64,000 bases of DNA from Sphingomonas bisphenolicum (lineage in GTDB: Bacteria; Pseudomonadota; Alphaproteobacteria; Sphingomonadales; Sphingomonadaceae): the NCBI RefSeq assembly GCF_024349785.1, contig NZ_AP018817.1, positions 3,193,501 to 3,257,500 of the forward strand, written 5' to 3'. Position 1 is the stretch's first letter. Every line of letters begins with the position of its first letter. Positions 61,581-64,000 of this stretch are shown here, one piece after another. The notes beneath the pieces are model-generated. The model was not told the origin of the DNA, searched no databases, and was given only the letters and a program-made list of their open reading frames with translations. A program made the translations under genes and the position numbers.

Positions 61581-62264
61581 GTGACTTTGGGGGGCCTGCT
61601 GGTCCGCATCGGTGCGGGACTGGCGGTGGTCGCGGCGCTGGCGCTGGCGCTGTGGCTCTATGCGCGCGGCTGGGCGCCCAGCCGTGACCAATATCCGGTG
61701 CAGGGCGTCAGCATCAGCGCCAACAATGGTCCGGTCGACTGGGGCACGCTGGCGGCGCAGGGCGCAGACTTCGCCTATATCCGCGCCGCCGACGCCGCCG
61801 ACCGGCGCGACCCGGCCTTCGCCGCCAATTGGCGCGCGGCGCGCGCAGCGGGCCTGCGCTACGGCGCGCTGCTCGAATTCACTCCTTGTCGCCTCGCCAG
61901 CGATCAGGCGACCCGCTACATGACCACGGTGCCGCGCGACAACGCCGCGCTGCCGCCGGTGATCCGCCTCGCCTTCTCCCCCGCCTGCACCGCCCGGCCG
62001 AACCGCGACCTGCTGCTGTCGGAACTCAACACGCTGGTCAATCTGATCGAGGGCCATGCCGGCAAGACCGTGCTGCTCAATGTGACTGAGGATTTCGACA
62101 AGGCCTATGATATCGGCTCCGGCATCAACCGGACCTTGTGGCTGGACGGCAATTTCTTCCCGCCCGATTATGCGACCAAGCCCTGGGTGATGTGGACAGC
62201 CAGCGACATGCGGCATATCGACGGCGTCGATGGCCCGGTCCGGTGGAATGTGGTGACGCCCTGA
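61581..62264 (+). CDS. GH25-like lysozyme (muramidase), membrane-anchored
   Basis: 227 residues from a GTG with CAGG upstream. A hydrophobic N-terminal helix (GGLLVRIGAGLAVVAALALA, residues ~4-27) would anchor it, with the enzyme part in the periplasm. The GH25 barrel begins GVSISANNGPVDWGTLAAQG and FAYIRAADAADRRDPAFAAN, where the usual D-V-S and ...FAxIRA motif is partly altered (VSIS in place of DVSH). It probably cleaves peptidoglycan. The stop overlaps the next ATG as TGATG. Activity is less certain because one acidic residue is missing. Confidence 0.7.
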   Translation: MTLGGLLVRIGAGLAVVAALALALWLYARGWAPSRDQYPVQGVSISANNGPVDWGTLAAQGADFAYIRAADAADRRDPAFAANWRAARAAGLRYGALLEFTPCRLASDQATRYMTTVPRDNAALPPVIRLAFSPACTARPNRDLLLSELNTLVNLIEGHAGKTVLLNVTEDFDKAYDIGSGINRTLWLDGNFFPPDYATKPWVMWTASDMRHIDGVDGPVRWNVVTP

Positions 62265-62722
62265 TGCGAGACGAACAACGAGTTGGACAGTTGATTGCGG
62301 CTGCGCGGGGCGCGATGGCCCATGCCCATGCGCCCTATAGCCGCTTTGCAGTGGGCGCAGCGGTGCGGCTGACCGATGGCACGATCGTCACTGGCTGCAA
62401 CTTCGAAAATGCCAGCTATGGCCTGTCGCTCTGCGCCGAAACGGTCGCGCTCGCCAGCGTCAACGCACAAGGTCGTTTCGCTGACGTAACGGAAATCGCG
62501 GTGGTCGGTGGCGCCATGGATGCTGGGGAAGAAGCGCTCGTCACACCTTGCGGGCGCTGCCGCCAGATCATGAACGAAGCCGAGCAGATGGCTGGCCGCA
62601 CGCTGGCCATCTATTGCGCCACGCCCAGCGGCGACCGCATCCTGGACCTTAAGGTCGCAGACCTCCTCCCCCATGCCTTCGGTCCTGCGGACCTGGGCAT
62701 CGGTCCCATGAAAAAGAGCTGA
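62264..62722 (+). CDS. cdd: Cytidine deaminase
   Basis: 152 residues from ATG 62264. The zinc site is GLSLCAETVALAS (the CAE motif) and LVTPCGRCRQIMN (PCxxC). The N-terminal AHAPYSRFAVGAAVRLTDGT and CNFENASYG region is the substrate pocket. It deaminates cytidine/deoxycytidine for pyrimidine salvage. Coupled to the lysozyme gene by TGATG and followed by dcd after 6 bp. Confidence 0.94.
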   Translation: MRDEQRVGQLIAAARGAMAHAHAPYSRFAVGAAVRLTDGTIVTGCNFENASYGLSLCAETVALASVNAQGRFADVTEIAVVGGAMDAGEEALVTPCGRCRQIMNEAEQMAGRTLAIYCATPSGDRILDLKVADLLPHAFGPADLGIGPMKKS

Positions 62723-62728
62723 CACGAC

Positions 62729-63283
62729 ATGGCCATTCTTTCCGACAAGTGGATTCGCGAACAGGCGCTGAGCACCGGCATGATCGAGCCGTTCGTGGAG
62801 AGCCAGCGGCGCGAAGGCTGCATCAGCTATGGCCTGTCCTCTTACGGCTATGACGCGCGGGTGGCGGACGAATTCAAGATCTTCACCAATGTCGACAGTA
62901 CGATCGTCGATCCGAAGGATTTCGATCCCAAGAATTTCGTCGATCGCCAGACCGACTGCTGCATCATCCCGCCCAACAGCTTCGCGCTGGCCCGCACGGT
63001 CGAATATTTCCGCGTGCCGCGCGACGTGCTGGTCATCTGCCTCGGCAAATCCACCTATGCCCGCTGCGGCATCATCGTGAACGTGACGCCGCTGGAACCG
63101 GGCTGGGAGGGGCATGTGACGCTGGAATTTTCCAACACGACGCCGCTGCCCGCAAAGATCTACGCCAATGAAGGCGCGTGCCAGTTCCTGTTCCTGCAGG
63201 GCAATGAACCATGCGAGGTCAGCTATGCCGACCGCGCGGGCAAATATATGGGGCAGCAGGGCGTGACATTGCCCCGCCTGTGA
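62729..63283 (+). CDS. dcd: dCTP deaminase
   Basis: 184 residues. Canonical segments: [37 protein letters not shown] and [20 protein letters not shown]. It converts dCTP to dUTP, feeding dTTP synthesis via dUTPase. It follows the cytidine deaminase directly, forming a pyrimidine-handling unit. Trimeric by family; no unusual features. Confidence 0.96.
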   Translation: MAILSDKWIREQALSTGMIEPFVESQRREGCISYGLSSYGYDARVADEFKIFTNVDSTIVDPKDFDPKNFVDRQTDCCIIPPNSFALARTVEYFRVPRDVLVICLGKSTYARCGIIVNVTPLEPGWEGHVTLEFSNTTPLPAKIYANEGACQFLFLQGNEPCEVSYADRAGKYMGQQGVTLPRL

Positions 63284-63299
63284 TGCGACACTATGCGCC

Positions 63300-64000
63300 A
63301 TGAGCTTCTGGCGCAGCGAATTACGGGGTGCGCGACCCGATATCGGCGCTGACCGGCGGGTCTATGCGATCGGCGACGTGCATGGCCGCGCCGACCTTCT
63401 CGACGCGCTGCTGGCGATGATCGCGCGCGACGACGATGTCCGGCTGCCCAAGCCGATCAGCCTGATCCTGCTGGGCGACCTGGTCGATCGCGGCCCTGAT
63501 TCCCATGCCGTGGTGGAGCGGGTGATGGCGTTGGCGGCATCGGGCGGCGACGTACGCTGCCTCAAGGGCAATCATGAGGAAGCCTTCATCCTGGCGGCAC
63601 GCGGCGACTTGCGCGCCCTGCCTCTGTTCCGGCGCATGGAGGGCGAAGCGACGCTGGCCAGCTATGGCCTCGACCCCGCGCTGTTCCGGGTGATGACCGA
63701 TGCCGAACTGGCCGCCTGGATGGAGCGCCATGTGCCGCGCGCGCATGTCGATTTCCTCGACGCCCTGCCCGACAGCATCGCGATCGGCGACTATCTGTTC
63801 GTCCATGCCGGCATTCGCCCCGGCGTGCCGGTGGAAGATCAAAGCCCGGCCGACCTGCGCTGGATCAGACAGGAATTCCTGACGCATCGCGGCCGCCATC
63901 CCAGCATGGTCGTCCATGGCCATAGCATCAGCACCGATGTGGACGAACAAGCGGGCCGGATCGGCATCGACACCGGCGCCTTCTTTTCGGGACGCCTGAC
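63300..64000 (+). CDS. PPP-type metallophosphatase (right end cut by window)
   Basis: 233 residues visible; the gene runs off the right edge. The metal-binding motifs are intact: YAIGDVHGRADLLDA, LILLGDLVDRGPDSH, LKGNHEEAFILAA, FVHAGIRP and VVHGHSIS. These are the GDxHG, GDxVDRG, GNHE and two His sites of PPP serine/threonine or ApaH-like phosphatases. It may act on Ap4A, phosphoproteins or small nucleotides. Start at 63300; 16 bp after dcd. Confidence 0.88.
   Translation, partial: MSFWRSELRGARPDIGADRRVYAIGDVHGRADLLDALLAMIARDDDVRLPKPISLILLGDLVDRGPDSHAVVERVMALAASGGDVRCLKGNHEEAFILAARGDLRALPLFRRMEGEATLASYGLDPALFRVMTDAELAAWMERHVPRAHVDFLDALPDSIAIGDYLFVHAGIRPGVPVEDQSPADLRWIRQEFLTHRGRHPSMVVHGHSISTDVDEQAGRIGIDTGAFFSGRL

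Noticed and set aside
1..64000. CRISPR array, prophage or integron
   Set aside because: No repeat-spacer pattern, no phage structural genes and no integrase/attC arrangement were seen; the only regular repeats are the IS-B terminal arrays.

Overview
The window looks like a chromosomal segment of a sphingomonad (Sphingomonadaceae; Sphingobium/Sphingomonas/Novosphingobium type). This is inferred from high-GC alphaproteobacterial coding style, the DUF1338-AstD pair, DUF2849/DUF934 in the sulfite-reduction operon, UPF0262, DUF2093, many small stress-type proteins and EcfG-like promoter sequences. No rRNA, tRNA or CRISPR array was seen, and no species-level call is possible by eye.

Region 1 (1-5.2 kb) is accessory: the end of a Tad-pilus locus (TadE-like and a TadG-like vWA protein), a fused nucleotidyltransferase-HEPN protein, and two divergent regulators (a sigma-region-4-like protein and a membrane-anchored HTH protein). 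Region 2 (5.2-12.1 kb) is an insertion hotspot with two different IS21-family elements. IS-A (5371-7889) has no visible target duplication and truncates a small gene. IS-B (9446-12050) carries arrays of 23-bp terminal repeats and sits inside a DUF3597 gene, flanked by a perfect GTCATA duplication. A DUF4142 lipoprotein gene lies between the two elements.

Region 3 (12.1-35 kb) is a stress and accessory island. It holds a UVR-motif protein, a transglutaminase, CsbD, an FAD/NAD(P) protein, a full bacterial NHEJ set (LigD, Ku and a LigC-like second ligase), KTSC and GNAT proteins, a TMEM175-like channel, a PQQ/sorbosone-dehydrogenase-like protein fused to a PEBP domain, a metallophosphoesterase, a GFA-YjbQ-GNAT operon, HtpG, a frameshifted MFS exporter and an orphan AbiEi-like HTH protein. 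Several single-base lesions in homopolymers or missing starts suggest either gene decay or base-call errors.

Region 4 (35-64 kb) looks like core chromosome. A ParA / ribbon-helix-helix / TPR-SPOR operon diverges from a Sel1-SPOR gene. It is followed by a LysR regulator with a DUF1338-AstD operon, a nitronate-monooxygenase-like enzyme with DUF2093, a hydrolase-glycosyltransferase pair, SelO, and a second AstD paralogue. Then come the assimilatory sulfur operon (cobA/cysG-type methyltransferase, DUF2849, CysI, DUF934, CysH), a GT14 glycosyltransferase, a ClC transporter, a DUF885 hydrolase and dnaB. The window ends in a run of UPF0262, GH25 lysozyme, cytidine deaminase, dCTP deaminase and a PPP-type phosphatase cut by the window edge.

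The most interesting points are the ParA-RHH-SPOR module, the dehydrogenase-PEBP fusion, the two AstD paralogues without the rest of the AST pathway, and the terminal-repeat architecture of IS-B. Domain assignments come from reading the translated sequences and recalling families; no database search was possible.
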